Source: CAYNTG01 sp964400105
GTDB taxonomy: Bacteria; UBP14; UBA6098
NCBI GenBank assembly: GCA_964400105.1
Contig: CAYNTG010000014.1
Span: 1-41,365 of the forward strand
Direction: 5' to 3'
Length of the DNA stretch: 41,365 nucleotides
Shown: positions 15,958 to 24,024 of the stretch, piece by piece
Position numbering within the stretch: the first letter of the stretch is position 1
Layout of the letters: the number at the start of each line of letters is the position of its first letter
The notes under the pieces: model-generated
Database searches by the model: none
What the model was told of the DNA's origin: nothing
The model's input: the letters and a program-made list of their open reading frames with translations, nothing else
Translations under genes and position numbers: made by a program

Positions 15958-16876
15958 ATTCGCATCTTTTGCAGCCTTTTTTCTGATGCTTGTTTCGGGC
16001 ATCGGGTGCAGCGGAAGATCGTCCCCCTCCTGGATAGATTTACAGGAGTGGGAAAACGATCTTTTCGATCAGATAAATTCGGACAGGCAGATCGTCGAAC
16101 TGCATAGCCTCGAACGAAACGATGCCCTCGATCGCGTCGCGGGAGAATTTGCCTTTCTTCTCCTTAGGGATCGAACGGACGGAAGTAGCCTTACCGAGCT
16201 TTTGGATGAGAATGGCGTTACGGCTTATGTTCTTGCAGGTCAATTGCTTGTAACATTCGAGTCACCATCGAACGAGATGCCAAGATTGGCGCTGGAAGCA
16301 CTCAATGAAGCGGACGAAGACCTATTGGAAAACGAGGATATTAATTCTGCGGGTATTGCGCTGAGATTCGAAAATGGCATATACTCGTCGGTCTTCATCG
16401 GCGCGATGCTTATCGATACTCTCGATGACGGAGGATTAAAGCCGTTCGTTTCGAAAAAACTATGGTCGGTGGAAAGGCTCGAGAAGTTCGAGGCGATCCA
16501 TTTCGAGCGGCTCAACGATGTGCGGAAGGAGAACGAGCTTGGCGAGCTTCAGCTCGACCGTCAGCTCTCTGCGATGGCGAGGGTATATGCGGAGAAGATG
16601 CTGCAAGAGGGCTTCTTCGGCCACAACGATCCGTCTGGAAAGGGATTTATAAGCCGTGTTGGAGAGACGAATCTCAAAAGATATAATGCATGGGGCGAGA
16701 ATTTGGCGTCGCTTTTGAATCCGAAAGACCCGGCATTGGATGCCATGACCGATCTGATGAACTCGCCGGGACACCGTGCGAATATCCTCAGATCGACATT
16801 CACGCACGTCGGGATCGGTGCGGCGACCGACGGAAGATGGTGGATGTTCGTGCAAACTTTTGGGACTATTAAATGA
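15941..16876 (+). CDS. CAP/SCP-domain lipoprotein with a degenerate first CAP-like half
   Basis: 311 residues. TTG start at 15941, with GGAGGG at 15928-15933 inside the previous gene. Signal peptide with lipobox VSGIGC, so a lipoprotein. Residues about 190-311 are a CAP (SCP/PR1) domain with its usual landmarks: a His in FFGHNDPSGKGF, the Glu in WGENLA, and SPGHRANIL, VGIGA and WWMFVQTFG. Residues about 35-180 look like a decayed copy (WENDLFDQINSDRQIVELHS, NSAGIALRFENGIYSSVFIG) lacking the His/Glu residues. CAP proteins bind lipids or act in the envelope in some systems; the role here is unknown. ATGA overlap with the next gene, a related CAP lipoprotein. Confidence 0.85.
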   Translation: MRSSFRFASFAAFFLMLVSGIGCSGRSSPSWIDLQEWENDLFDQINSDRQIVELHSLERNDALDRVAGEFAFLLLRDRTDGSSLTELLDENGVTAYVLAGQLLVTFESPSNEMPRLALEALNEADEDLLENEDINSAGIALRFENGIYSSVFIGAMLIDTLDDGGLKPFVSKKLWSVERLEKFEAIHFERLNDVRKENELGELQLDRQLSAMARVYAEKMLQEGFFGHNDPSGKGFISRVGETNLKRYNAWGENLASLLNPKDPALDAMTDLMNSPGHRANILRSTFTHVGIGAATDGRWWMFVQTFGTIK

Positions 16877-17484
16877 ACGACAAAATGCGAAATATTAGGT
16901 TTTTTCTTTCGGTCGCGTTCGCGATCCTGCTTATTTCGGGCTGCGGCCAGAACCCCTTGGGCAGCGACCTCGAGGACCTACTGCCCATCTCCGAGGTTCG
17001 CCCGCTGGAGGAAGACATGTTCGACATGTTAAACTCCGACCGCGCGGATAGCGGTCTCTACCCGCTGCTTCACAACGAGGACCTTCGCGATGTGGCGCGT
17101 GATCATTCGGAGGACATGTATCTACGCGATTTTTTCAGCCATACAAACCCGGACGGCGATAGCCCAGCCGACCGCGCGGATTTCGCCGGCATCGACTATA
17201 TCGCCATCGGCGAGAATATCGCGATGAATACCTACGATAATCCTGTCGAATCAGCACAGGAGGCGCTGATGGATTCGCCCGGATACCGCGCGAATATCCT
17301 TTCAGTGGAATATAATAACGTCGGCGTCGGCATCGCCAGCGACGGCGAGACATACTATTTCACCCAGCTTTTCGCAGACCTTTCGATCCCAACATATAAA
17401 TCGATAACCACAATAATTTTCGAGCCGGCGGAAGAACGCTGGCCCGATCGGTTAGAAACATTTAACGAGGTATGGAATAGATGA
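16873..17484 (+). CDS. CAP/SCP-domain lipoprotein
   Basis: 203 residues, with a signal peptide and lipobox LLISGC (Cys about 24). The CAP domain spans residues about 45-170: DMFDMLNSDRADSGLYPLLH, the His in FFSHTNPDGDSPADR, the Glu in AIGENIAM, SPGYRANIL, and VGVGIASDGETYYFTQLF. A 30-residue tail follows. The start codon overlaps the stop of the upstream CAP lipoprotein and the stop overlaps the start of the 5'-nucleotidase gene, so all three are probably translated together. The two CAP genes look like a local duplication. Confidence 0.88.
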   Translation: MNDKMRNIRFFLSVAFAILLISGCGQNPLGSDLEDLLPISEVRPLEEDMFDMLNSDRADSGLYPLLHNEDLRDVARDHSEDMYLRDFFSHTNPDGDSPADRADFAGIDYIAIGENIAMNTYDNPVESAQEALMDSPGYRANILSVEYNNVGVGIASDGETYYFTQLFADLSIPTYKSITTIIFEPAEERWPDRLETFNEVWNR

Positions 17485-19094
17485 AAAGAAGATTTCTTAT
17501 CCTTATATTATTAGTCGTCGGTATCGCACAAGCTGCGCAGTCGTGGCGTCTTAATGTTATCTTTAATAACGACCGGCACGGAAGTCTTGCCGCTGCCGAT
17601 GCTACGTTCATGAACCCGGAAACTCCGCCGCCACTCGGCAAATTCGCATCCGAGACGGCGGTTGTCGGGGACATGCGCGAGTATTCAACCGCAAACGGCG
17701 AGGGATTCTTATATCTCGATCAGGGCGACATATATCAGGGCGCTCCAGTCGGTTCCCTATCGAAGGGGATGGCCATCGTCGCGGCATACAATATCCTCAT
17801 GCCAGATGTCGTTACCGTAGGAAACCACGAGATGGACGATGGATTCGACAACCTGAAATCACTCGTCGCGGCATCTGAATTCGACTGGCTATCCGCCAAC
17901 CTTATCGACAATATCACCGGCAAACATGTCGAGGGGATAAAGCCTTTCGTGATAAAGGAATTTTCTATCGGCGGTGGAAATAAGATCAAGATAGGAATCG
18001 TCGGCATCACGACGAAGGACACCAAATCGATGTCCTTCCCGGAAAATACCGCGCAGATCGAGATTCTCGACGAGGTAGAGACTGCGAACGCATACGCGGA
18101 AACGCTCCGCACAAAACACGATGTCGATTTCGTCATCTTGAGCTGCCATATGGGATTGCCGTTCGATCCGAAAGCCGCATACTCACAGATAGGTGAATCG
18201 GCAGCGCAATACGACGAGGGACATTATAACAGCGTGAATATGATCGAGATGGCCAGCAAGCTCGAGGGTGTCGATGTTGCGTTCGGCGGACATATCCATA
18301 TCGGATACAAAAAGCCGTGGGAGGACCCAAATACACACGTTCTGGTTTTCCAGAACTACGCCCACGGCACCGGTTTCGGCGGTGTGAGCTTTATATTCGA
18401 CCCGGAAAGCAAGGTATTCCTCGGATACGAACCGATCGCGAAGGACAACGCCCTCGTAACGCTTTTCTCCGACGAGTTCTGGCCCGATAAAGATATGGAG
18501 GCGACAGTCGAGTCGCTTCAAGCCGAGTCCAACAAAGGTCTCGATGAGGTTATCGGCGAGGCGACGGCGTTCCTTCCGCGCGGAGAAGCGAGCGTCAACC
18601 GCGTCGGGCATATCGTCTGCGACGCCATGATCGAGGCGACGGACGCGGACGTATCGATCAGCAATATGGGCGGCGTTCGCGCGGAGATTCCCGCCGGGCC
18701 TATCACCCGGAAGGACGTCTTCAATGTGATGCCGTTCGACAACAAGGTCGTGTCGATGCCGCTTTCCGGCAAGGAGATCGTCGAGGTAGTCGAGCGGATG
18801 GCCGGGAAGTATTCCGGCGCGCTTATCGCAGGAGCCGAAGTGATCTACGATCCGGAGTCCGGGAAGATCGTGGAGATGCGCATCGGCGGCAGCCCCGTGG
18901 ACTCTTCGGCGACATATCGACTCGCTGCAACCGACTATGTCTATTATAGTTATGGCGTTCCACAGCTCGACGCCTTGCCGAAAGAAAGCGTCGCCTTCAC
19001 CGGCATATTGCTCCGGACGGCCATCGAGAAATGGATTTCCGATCACACGCCGATCTCGCCCGACGTCGATGAACGATGGAAAAACCTGGATTAA
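17481..19094 (+). CDS. Exported 5'-nucleotidase / 2',3'-cyclic phosphodiesterase family (UshA-like)
   Basis: 537 residues with a signal peptide (MKRRFLILILLVVGIAQAAQ). The N-terminal metallophosphoesterase has the five motifs in order: NNDRHG, LDQGDIYQG, TVGNHEMDDG, SCHMGL and FGGHIHIG, which supply the two-metal site. The C-terminal nucleotidase domain has SISNMGGVRAEIPAGPIT and DVFNVMPFDNKVVSMPLSGK, the usual nucleotide-binding signature. Expected role: periplasmic or surface hydrolysis of nucleotides to nucleosides plus phosphate. It is about the usual family length. It lies inside an operon of exported OB-fold and HhH proteins, consistent with scavenging of nucleic-acid breakdown products (inference). 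Confidence 0.92.
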   Translation: MKRRFLILILLVVGIAQAAQSWRLNVIFNNDRHGSLAAADATFMNPETPPPLGKFASETAVVGDMREYSTANGEGFLYLDQGDIYQGAPVGSLSKGMAIVAAYNILMPDVVTVGNHEMDDGFDNLKSLVAASEFDWLSANLIDNITGKHVEGIKPFVIKEFSIGGGNKIKIGIVGITTKDTKSMSFPENTAQIEILDEVETANAYAETLRTKHDVDFVILSCHMGLPFDPKAAYSQIGESAAQYDEGHYNSVNMIEMASKLEGVDVAFGGHIHIGYKKPWEDPNTHVLVFQNYAHGTGFGGVSFIFDPESKVFLGYEPIAKDNALVTLFSDEFWPDKDMEATVESLQAESNKGLDEVIGEATAFLPRGEASVNRVGHIVCDAMIEATDADVSISNMGGVRAEIPAGPITRKDVFNVMPFDNKVVSMPLSGKEIVEVVERMAGKYSGALIAGAEVIYDPESGKIVEMRIGGSPVDSSATYRLAATDYVYYSYGVPQLDALPKESVAFTGILLRTAIEKWISDHTPISPDVDERWKNLD

Positions 19095-19096
19095 TT

Positions 19097-20029
19097 ATGA
19101 GACAAATGATACCAATTATCGAGGGATTCCTTCTCGCGATGCTGCTTTCGATTTGTGGTTGCAATGAAAAGAAACCGCAAAGGCTTGTGCCGGGCGAGGT
19201 TACGATGTCTTTTGTCTTTTCGGAATCTCAATTTTCGACGGGCGAGGCGATTTGCGTCGCTATCGAGGTGACAAACGGTACGAGCGACGACATCGCGTTT
19301 ATCGATTTCCCGGCGAAGAATATCGAGCTTATCGGCCCGGACGGATCTCCGATCCCGCGCTTTCAGAGGGCAGAGTATCCACGGCCTCCGAAGATGTTCC
19401 TTCATTCGGGAGAGGCCTCCGTCTCGGAGATGAACCTGACCGGCTTCTTCGAGAATCTCGGCCCCGGAATGCTCTCGCCGGGAAAATACAGGTTGAAATC
19501 GCGCTTCAGCTACTATCGCGGCAAGGAGATAGCATTTAAACAGCAAAAAAACGATCTTGCGGATTCGACCGAATTCGAGATCGTCGATCCGACCGGCGGT
19601 GAAAAAGAAGTTTTTGATGAGTATATCGCCGCTATGTCCATCGACGGGAGTATCGAGGATTATCTAAGGATCGGTCCGGTCGAGCTTTCCGACGAAGCTC
19701 ATGCAAAACTCGACGAGATCGCCGAAAGATATCCGCAGTCGCCGATCGGGTCGAGGATTCTGGTGAACGACATGTTGATTTGGTATCGAAACGTGCCGCT
19801 CGACAGGTTCATGAAATTTTTTGAGAGCGTCGAACCGAAATGCCCATGCTGCGTGCATAAATATGTGATCGACCGATTGATAAAGCGTTATGTTATCGCA
19901 AGCGAGCGCGATCGGATACTCGATATCGCGGAGGAGGCACTCTTAATCTATCCGGCGGGAAGCCCCGTAGGGGATCATCTTCGGCGCGCATTCGCGTTTC
20001 GTATCGAAGACGACAGGATAATTCGATGA
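19097..20029 (+). CDS. Lipoprotein of unknown function
   Basis: 310 residues from the ATG at 19097, two bases after the 5'-nucleotidase stop. An earlier in-frame ATG at 19076 would overlap that gene and lengthen the N-region, so the later one is preferred. Signal peptide with lipobox SICGC. Residues about 25-170 look like an Ig-like beta-sandwich (VTMSFVFSESQFSTGEAICV, AIEVTNGTSDDIAFIDF, SPGKYRLKSRFSYYRGKEIA) of the kind predicted to bind other envelope proteins. The C-terminal half is helical and contains CPCC (residues about 260-263). No known family was recognised. It overlaps the next gene by 4 bases. Confidence 0.75.
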   Translation: MRQMIPIIEGFLLAMLLSICGCNEKKPQRLVPGEVTMSFVFSESQFSTGEAICVAIEVTNGTSDDIAFIDFPAKNIELIGPDGSPIPRFQRAEYPRPPKMFLHSGEASVSEMNLTGFFENLGPGMLSPGKYRLKSRFSYYRGKEIAFKQQKNDLADSTEFEIVDPTGGEKEVFDEYIAAMSIDGSIEDYLRIGPVELSDEAHAKLDEIAERYPQSPIGSRILVNDMLIWYRNVPLDRFMKFFESVEPKCPCCVHKYVIDRLIKRYVIASERDRILDIAEEALLIYPAGSPVGDHLRRAFAFRIEDDRIIR

Positions 20030-20961
20030 GCAGTTCGCCAGACAGCATGAAGATGCCATACGAGCTTTCCGTGGAGGAGATTCGCCTTTATGTTTCCCCG
20101 CTGGTCGGGGCAGGCAACGACATGCCGAAATCGAACGAGTGGATAAAGCGTTGGGTTTTGATAAACGCGAAGCTGGTCACATACGACGGAATCGGTTCGT
20201 TCGTTGTGTCCGGGCTTCGGAAACCATTCGATGCGCAGGTCGAGATTCGACGCGTCATGCCGCCCGATATGGGAGGTGCGATGCCGCGATGTATCGGCGA
20301 TTTCGCGGTGCGCGACACCGTTTTCATGGTTACGAAGGTTCCACCGGGAAAACCGCCGGAGGATTCGAGCAGGCTACCGGTTATCGCGACCGCCCTCGTC
20401 AAATTAGATCGACTCTTTCGGAAAGAGTGGGGCGATAGGCCGCTGCCGGATGGAATATCGACCGTCGATTTCGATTTTGAAAAGCTAATTCCCATCGGGA
20501 AAAGGATTCCGGGGATCGAGAAACAGATAGGCGAGATAGTCGAAACTATGGCGAAATGGCCTTTCGAGCGATTGACCGAATACGCATCCGGTCTTATCCA
20601 CGGCGATCCGGGAGTCGATAACGCTTTTTTGTTCGAGGACAGAGTCGTTTTCGCGGACGGTCCATGCGAGACCGGCCCGGAACTGGTCGATGTCGCCTAT
20701 CTTATGCAATCTGCGGCGGCTTGCATGGATAATTTCGAGATGGAGCCGACCGCCAAAGCGCTCGCTGAATTCTATGAAAAGCCTACCGAAGAGATGCGCC
20801 GCGATCTCATTCTCGCCGACGCGGTGGCCCACGCGATGGTCATTCGCTGGTTCGATCGATGCTCGACGGAGCTATTGCCCGATTACGTCGAGGCCTACGA
20901 TCATCTTATTGCCGAGAGAATAGATTGTCTAAGCAAACTTGTAAAAACAAAAGCGATATGA
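20026..20961 (+). CDS. Aminoglycoside-phosphotransferase-like (APH/choline kinase fold) protein
   Basis: 311 residues with no signal peptide, so cytoplasmic. The C-terminal lobe carries the APH catalytic loop LIHGDPGVDN (His192, Asp194, Asn199), followed by VVFADGPCETGPELVDVAYL, which corresponds to the metal-binding strand and the xDLA motif of the family. The N-terminal half is divergent and the nucleotide-binding Lys cannot be assigned with certainty. APH-fold kinases phosphorylate antibiotics, choline, sugars or nucleosides; the substrate here is unknown. It is the last intact gene of the operon that includes the 5'-nucleotidase, so a nucleoside or sugar made by that operon is an attractive guess. 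The gene ends in an ATGA overlap with a short degraded frame. Confidence 0.82.
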   Translation: MSSSPDSMKMPYELSVEEIRLYVSPLVGAGNDMPKSNEWIKRWVLINAKLVTYDGIGSFVVSGLRKPFDAQVEIRRVMPPDMGGAMPRCIGDFAVRDTVFMVTKVPPGKPPEDSSRLPVIATALVKLDRLFRKEWGDRPLPDGISTVDFDFEKLIPIGKRIPGIEKQIGEIVETMAKWPFERLTEYASGLIHGDPGVDNAFLFEDRVVFADGPCETGPELVDVAYLMQSAAACMDNFEMEPTAKALAEFYEKPTEEMRRDLILADAVAHAMVIRWFDRCSTELLPDYVEAYDHLIAERIDCLSKLVKTKAI

Positions 20962-21057
20962 GCATAGAGGAAAAAACATACACGGCTCTCATCGAAACTT
21001 AACAGATACGAGAAGGAAAAAGCGATCATTAAGTTAATAGAAGGATTCGTAGATTAA
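20958..21057 (+). pseudogene. Short frameshifted relic after the kinase gene
   Basis: The ATG at 20958 overlaps the kinase stop and opens MSIEEKTYTALIET, then a stop. One base later the frame RYEKEKAIIKLIEGFVD continues to a stop at 21055-21057. The two pieces together look like one small helical protein broken by a single-base shift, or chance. Confidence 0.25.
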
Positions 21058-21087
21058 ATATAATTATATAATACTACAATGATATAA

Positions 21088-21117
21088 TTGTCACATATAG
21101 CCTATATATGGTATATT
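21088..21117 (+). promoter_or_regulatory. Probable promoter of the symporter operon
   Basis: TTGTCA at 21088-21093, an 18-base spacer and TATATT at 21112-21117. The predicted start, near 21124, leaves a 5' UTR of about 110 bases before the ORF at 21233. Confidence 0.45.
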
Positions 21118-21232
21118 CATAGCAGTTGTTTTGGTGATTTAATATGAAACTTGGATTCAGATTTATTATATCAATAGTTCTTCCGGTATTTTGATTAATT
21201 TTGTTTTAAAGGTCTAAAACCACGGAGGTCTT

Positions 21233-21436
21233 ATGCACAACGGATGGTTGACATATCTCTACCAATTCATTGTCGGAGGGCTTTTTTTCGCCGCCGGGAC
21301 GATCTATGTGGTCGTCACGAAATCGGCGAACCTAAAACTCGCCGAGGATAGAAAATGGGTAATCGCGCTGGTCGCTGGATTCTTTGGGTTTGCTATCGTC
21401 TTCGGCGTATGGACCTATTTAGCAATACACTCATAA
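21233..21436 (+). CDS. Small two-helix membrane protein, putative symporter partner
   Basis: 67 residues with GGAGG at 21224-21228 before the ATG. Two hydrophobic helices (YQFIVGGLFFAAGTIYVVV and WVIALVAGFFGFAIVFGVW) are joined by a charged loop (KSANLKLAEDRK). It is followed after 12 bases by a sodium/solute symporter gene and is probably co-transcribed. Small accessory membrane proteins next to solute/sodium symporters are common; a stabilising or subunit role is inferred from position only. Confidence 0.8.
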   Translation: MHNGWLTYLYQFIVGGLFFAAGTIYVVVTKSANLKLAEDRKWVIALVAGFFGFAIVFGVWTYLAIHS

Positions 21437-21448
21437 AGGGGGACTGAA

Positions 21449-23692
21449 ATGAATGTAATGGGAACTCCCATCGATTATGCCATTTTGGTCGTCTATTTTG
21501 CCGGAATTCTCGGATTCGGTGCGTATTTCGCCCGCTTCACGAAATCGACGCAGGATTTCTTCTTCGGCGGGCAGAGATTTTCGTGGTGGCTAATTGCGGC
21601 ATCGCTCGTCGCGACCGGCATCGGAAGCTACAGCTTCCTCAAATATGCCCAGACCGGTTTCACTGCGGGATTAAGCTCAACGATGACCTATCTCAACGAT
21701 TGGTTCATGATTCCGCTGTTTATGTTCGGTTGGTTGCCGATCATCTATTTCAGCCGGATCAAGTCGGTGCCGGAGTATTTCCAGCGCCGCTTCGACCGAA
21801 GAACCCGCCTCGTCGCGACGATATTCACGCTGGTCTATCTCGTCGGCTATATCGGGCTGAATTTTTATCTCATGGGTCTCGCGCTTCGAAGTATGCTCGG
21901 CATCAACATGTGGATCACTATCCCGGTTGTGGCGGTGATCAGCGCAATATACGTTACGACCGGCGGTCAAACGGCGGTCATCTTCACCGACCTTATCCAA
22001 GGGCTATTTCTCTACATCGCCGGCGCGATATTGCTGATCTACGGACTGAGCCATATCGGAGGATTTTCCGAATGGTGGGCGAACCTCGATGTTGCCCACA
22101 GGCTGCCGTTCCCCGGATTCAACAGACCGGCTGAGTTCGAGTTCACCGGGCTTTTCTGGGGTGAAGGGATCGTCGGAACGCTCGCGTTCACATTTATAAA
22201 CCAGGGCTTCATTATGAGATACCTCGCGGTGAAGTCTGTGAACGAGGGCCGCAAAACGCTTACATTCAACACGCTGCTTCTGATGCCAATCTCGGCGGTC
22301 GTTGTCGGGTGTATCGGTTGGGTTGCAGCCTCGATGATCACGAGTGGCAGCATCAATACCGGCGTCAATGCGAAAGACATCTTCATGATAGTCTCGAACG
22401 TCGTTACGAAACCGGGGATATTCGGATTCGTGATCGCGGCACTGACTGCAGCCTTGATGAGCACAATCGACACGCTTATCAACGCAGTGGCGGCTATCGG
22501 GATTTTCGATATTTACAAAAACTACATCAAAAAAGAAGCTCCCGATAAGCACTACCTCAAGGCGGGACGATATGTTTCCGTCCTCGCAACGCTTGTCGGC
22601 CTCGCGTTGGTGCCGATATTTGCCCAAAGCAGAAGCATCCTTCAGGCGCACTATGCCTTCGTCGCGATGGTCACACCGCCGATGCTCGTGGCGATCATGC
22701 TCGGCATTATTTGGAAAAGGTTCACACCGAAGGCGGCGTTCTGGGGAATGATCATCGGTGGAGCGCTGATCTTGCTCTCGGTGATTTTCCCGCAGATAAT
22801 TATACCGATAGCGAGGACGCACGGTCTTACCGACGGCAGCGAGGCGAATATCGTATTCGAGGCGGTCGATAGCGGCCCGATAATGGGACCGCGTGCGGCA
22901 TATAACTGGGGCGAGATATTCGGTGCGGACGAGGGAATCGCGAGCGATTACCTTGTTGAATACCAGTTGAAGGACGATTTCGACGGCGATTATAATAACT
23001 CATCGCCGGTCTATACACGCTTCGACACGATTAACGAGATACCGGTGCAACGTTTCTGCGCGCCGCTCGAAGGACTAAAACCACGCGACAGCTACGCCTT
23101 CCAGGTAATAAATACATCCACCGGCGAGAAGATAAACGCCGTGCTCGATAAGGGCCTCGGCGAAGACGAACTGCCGGTTATCGAACTGGTCGATGCGAAC
23201 ACCCTGCCTGCGGATGTCGAGGGGGACGTAAAGAAATTCGGCTTCAAAACCGCCGGAGATTATAAATATTTCCGGTCGGTATTCGGCCTTATCGTAACGA
23301 TGATCGCGTGCATCGTCATAACCTTCTTCACCAAACCGAAGAAGGACATAGACGGACTGACCGTTGGAACGATCTTTGCCGCAAAGACCAAATTCAAGGG
23401 CGGAACCCCTCACGAGGAAATGGGAGCCAAGGTTCATTGCAAACTCGATATCCTAGCCAGCGACGACGAACTCGTCCACCTCTCGAAGGCCGACATGGAG
23501 AAGATGAAGGCCGTGCCCGGCGACCTTCTCTATGTTGCCGATGCTCGAGGATGGCTTGGCGGCTTGCGCTCGATACATATCAAGGCCGGCGAAATGCACG
23601 ACGACGAAGGCATGATTCGCATTTCGAAGAAGGCTATCGAGGATGGCAATTTCCTCGATGGCAGACCGGTCAAGGTCGAGAAAATCATCTAA
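21449..23692 (+). CDS. Sodium/solute symporter (SSS family) with FN3-like insertion and C-terminal domain
   Basis: 747 residues, longer than the usual 450-600 of the family. Transmembrane helices from residue about 10 show the SSS pattern: FFGGQRFSWWLIAASLVATG, TGGQTAVIFTDLIQG, and LTAALMSTIDTLINAVAAIG followed by FDIYK, the helix that carries Na+-site Ser/Thr residues. Between about residue 455 and 605 a non-membrane insertion contains YLVEYQLKDDFDGDY and VQRFCAPLEGLKPRDSYAFQ, which has the look of a fibronectin type III domain. One more membrane helix (VFGLIVTMIACIVITFF) follows, and then a 120-residue soluble tail (GDLLYVADARGWLGGLRSIH). The ribosome site is AAGGGGGAC. The solute is not determinable. 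Confidence 0.9.
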   Translation: MNVMGTPIDYAILVVYFAGILGFGAYFARFTKSTQDFFFGGQRFSWWLIAASLVATGIGSYSFLKYAQTGFTAGLSSTMTYLNDWFMIPLFMFGWLPIIYFSRIKSVPEYFQRRFDRRTRLVATIFTLVYLVGYIGLNFYLMGLALRSMLGINMWITIPVVAVISAIYVTTGGQTAVIFTDLIQGLFLYIAGAILLIYGLSHIGGFSEWWANLDVAHRLPFPGFNRPAEFEFTGLFWGEGIVGTLAFTFINQGFIMRYLAVKSVNEGRKTLTFNTLLLMPISAVVVGCIGWVAASMITSGSINTGVNAKDIFMIVSNVVTKPGIFGFVIAALTAALMSTIDTLINAVAAIGIFDIYKNYIKKEAPDKHYLKAGRYVSVLATLVGLALVPIFAQSRSILQAHYAFVAMVTPPMLVAIMLGIIWKRFTPKAAFWGMIIGGALILLSVIFPQIIIPIARTHGLTDGSEANIVFEAVDSGPIMGPRAAYNWGEIFGADEGIASDYLVEYQLKDDFDGDYNNSSPVYTRFDTINEIPVQRFCAPLEGLKPRDSYAFQVINTSTGEKINAVLDKGLGEDELPVIELVDANTLPADVEGDVKKFGFKTAGDYKYFRSVFGLIVTMIACIVITFFTKPKKDIDGLTVGTIFAAKTKFKGGTPHEEMGAKVHCKLDILASDDELVHLSKADMEKMKAVPGDLLYVADARGWLGGLRSIHIKAGEMHDDEGMIRISKKAIEDGNFLDGRPVKVEKII

Positions 23693-23708
23693 TTCTGCAG
23701 GAAAAAAA

Positions 23709-23732
23709 TCGGGCGAGGTTCGCCTCGCCCGA
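23709..23732. terminator. Perfect 10-bp GC-rich stem-loop downstream of the symporter
   Basis: TCGGGCGAGG (23709-23718), loop TTCG, CCTCGCCCGA (23723-23732). It lies 17 bases after the symporter stop. The A-run lies on its 5' side and there is no T-run after it, so the classic form is for the minus strand. It could still end or stabilise the symporter mRNA. Confidence 0.6.
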
Positions 23733-23824
23733 CGCCTTCGATTAAACGGTGGTGCAAGAAGGGTGATATGGATGAACTTATCCCGATATAGAGAATCCAG
23801 AACCGAATTTATCTAATATTTTAC

Positions 23825-23852
23825 TTGACGCGGATTAATTAGATATTATTAT
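23825..23852 (+). promoter_or_regulatory. Probable promoter upstream of the membrane protein at 24025
   Basis: TTGACG at 23825-23830, a 16-base spacer and TATTAT at 23847-23852. It would give a leader of about 165 bases. A TATATT at 24002-24007 could be a nearer, weaker -10. Confidence 0.45.
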
Positions 23853-24024
23853 TTTCACATGCTTGCGGTGCATGGATTGTCAATAGTTAATAGTAGTGTT
23901 TGTTGTATGTAGATAAGCAGTCTTAGCAGAAGTTCCACGCCACAGAAAAGCCGGACCAAACCGCAGTTAAATTTGTTTGTTATTTCTTTTTGGGAATTAC
24001 GTATATTTTATACCTGAAACGAGT

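Larger units (their letters stand above)
23693..24024. other. Intergenic region, no gene seen
   Basis: Contains a GC-rich hairpin just after the symporter gene and a good promoter match at 23825-23852. The rest is AT-rich and without recognisable content. Confidence 0.6.

Noticed and set aside
21144..21194. Hydrophobic 16-codon ORF (MKLGFRFIISIVLPVF) in the symporter leader
   Set aside because: It could be a leader peptide or the first codons of a lost membrane protein, but nothing beyond hydrophobicity supports it.
23859..23912. 17-residue ORF starting at the predicted transcription start before 24025
   Set aside because: Short, no ribosome site, no recognisable sequence; probably chance.
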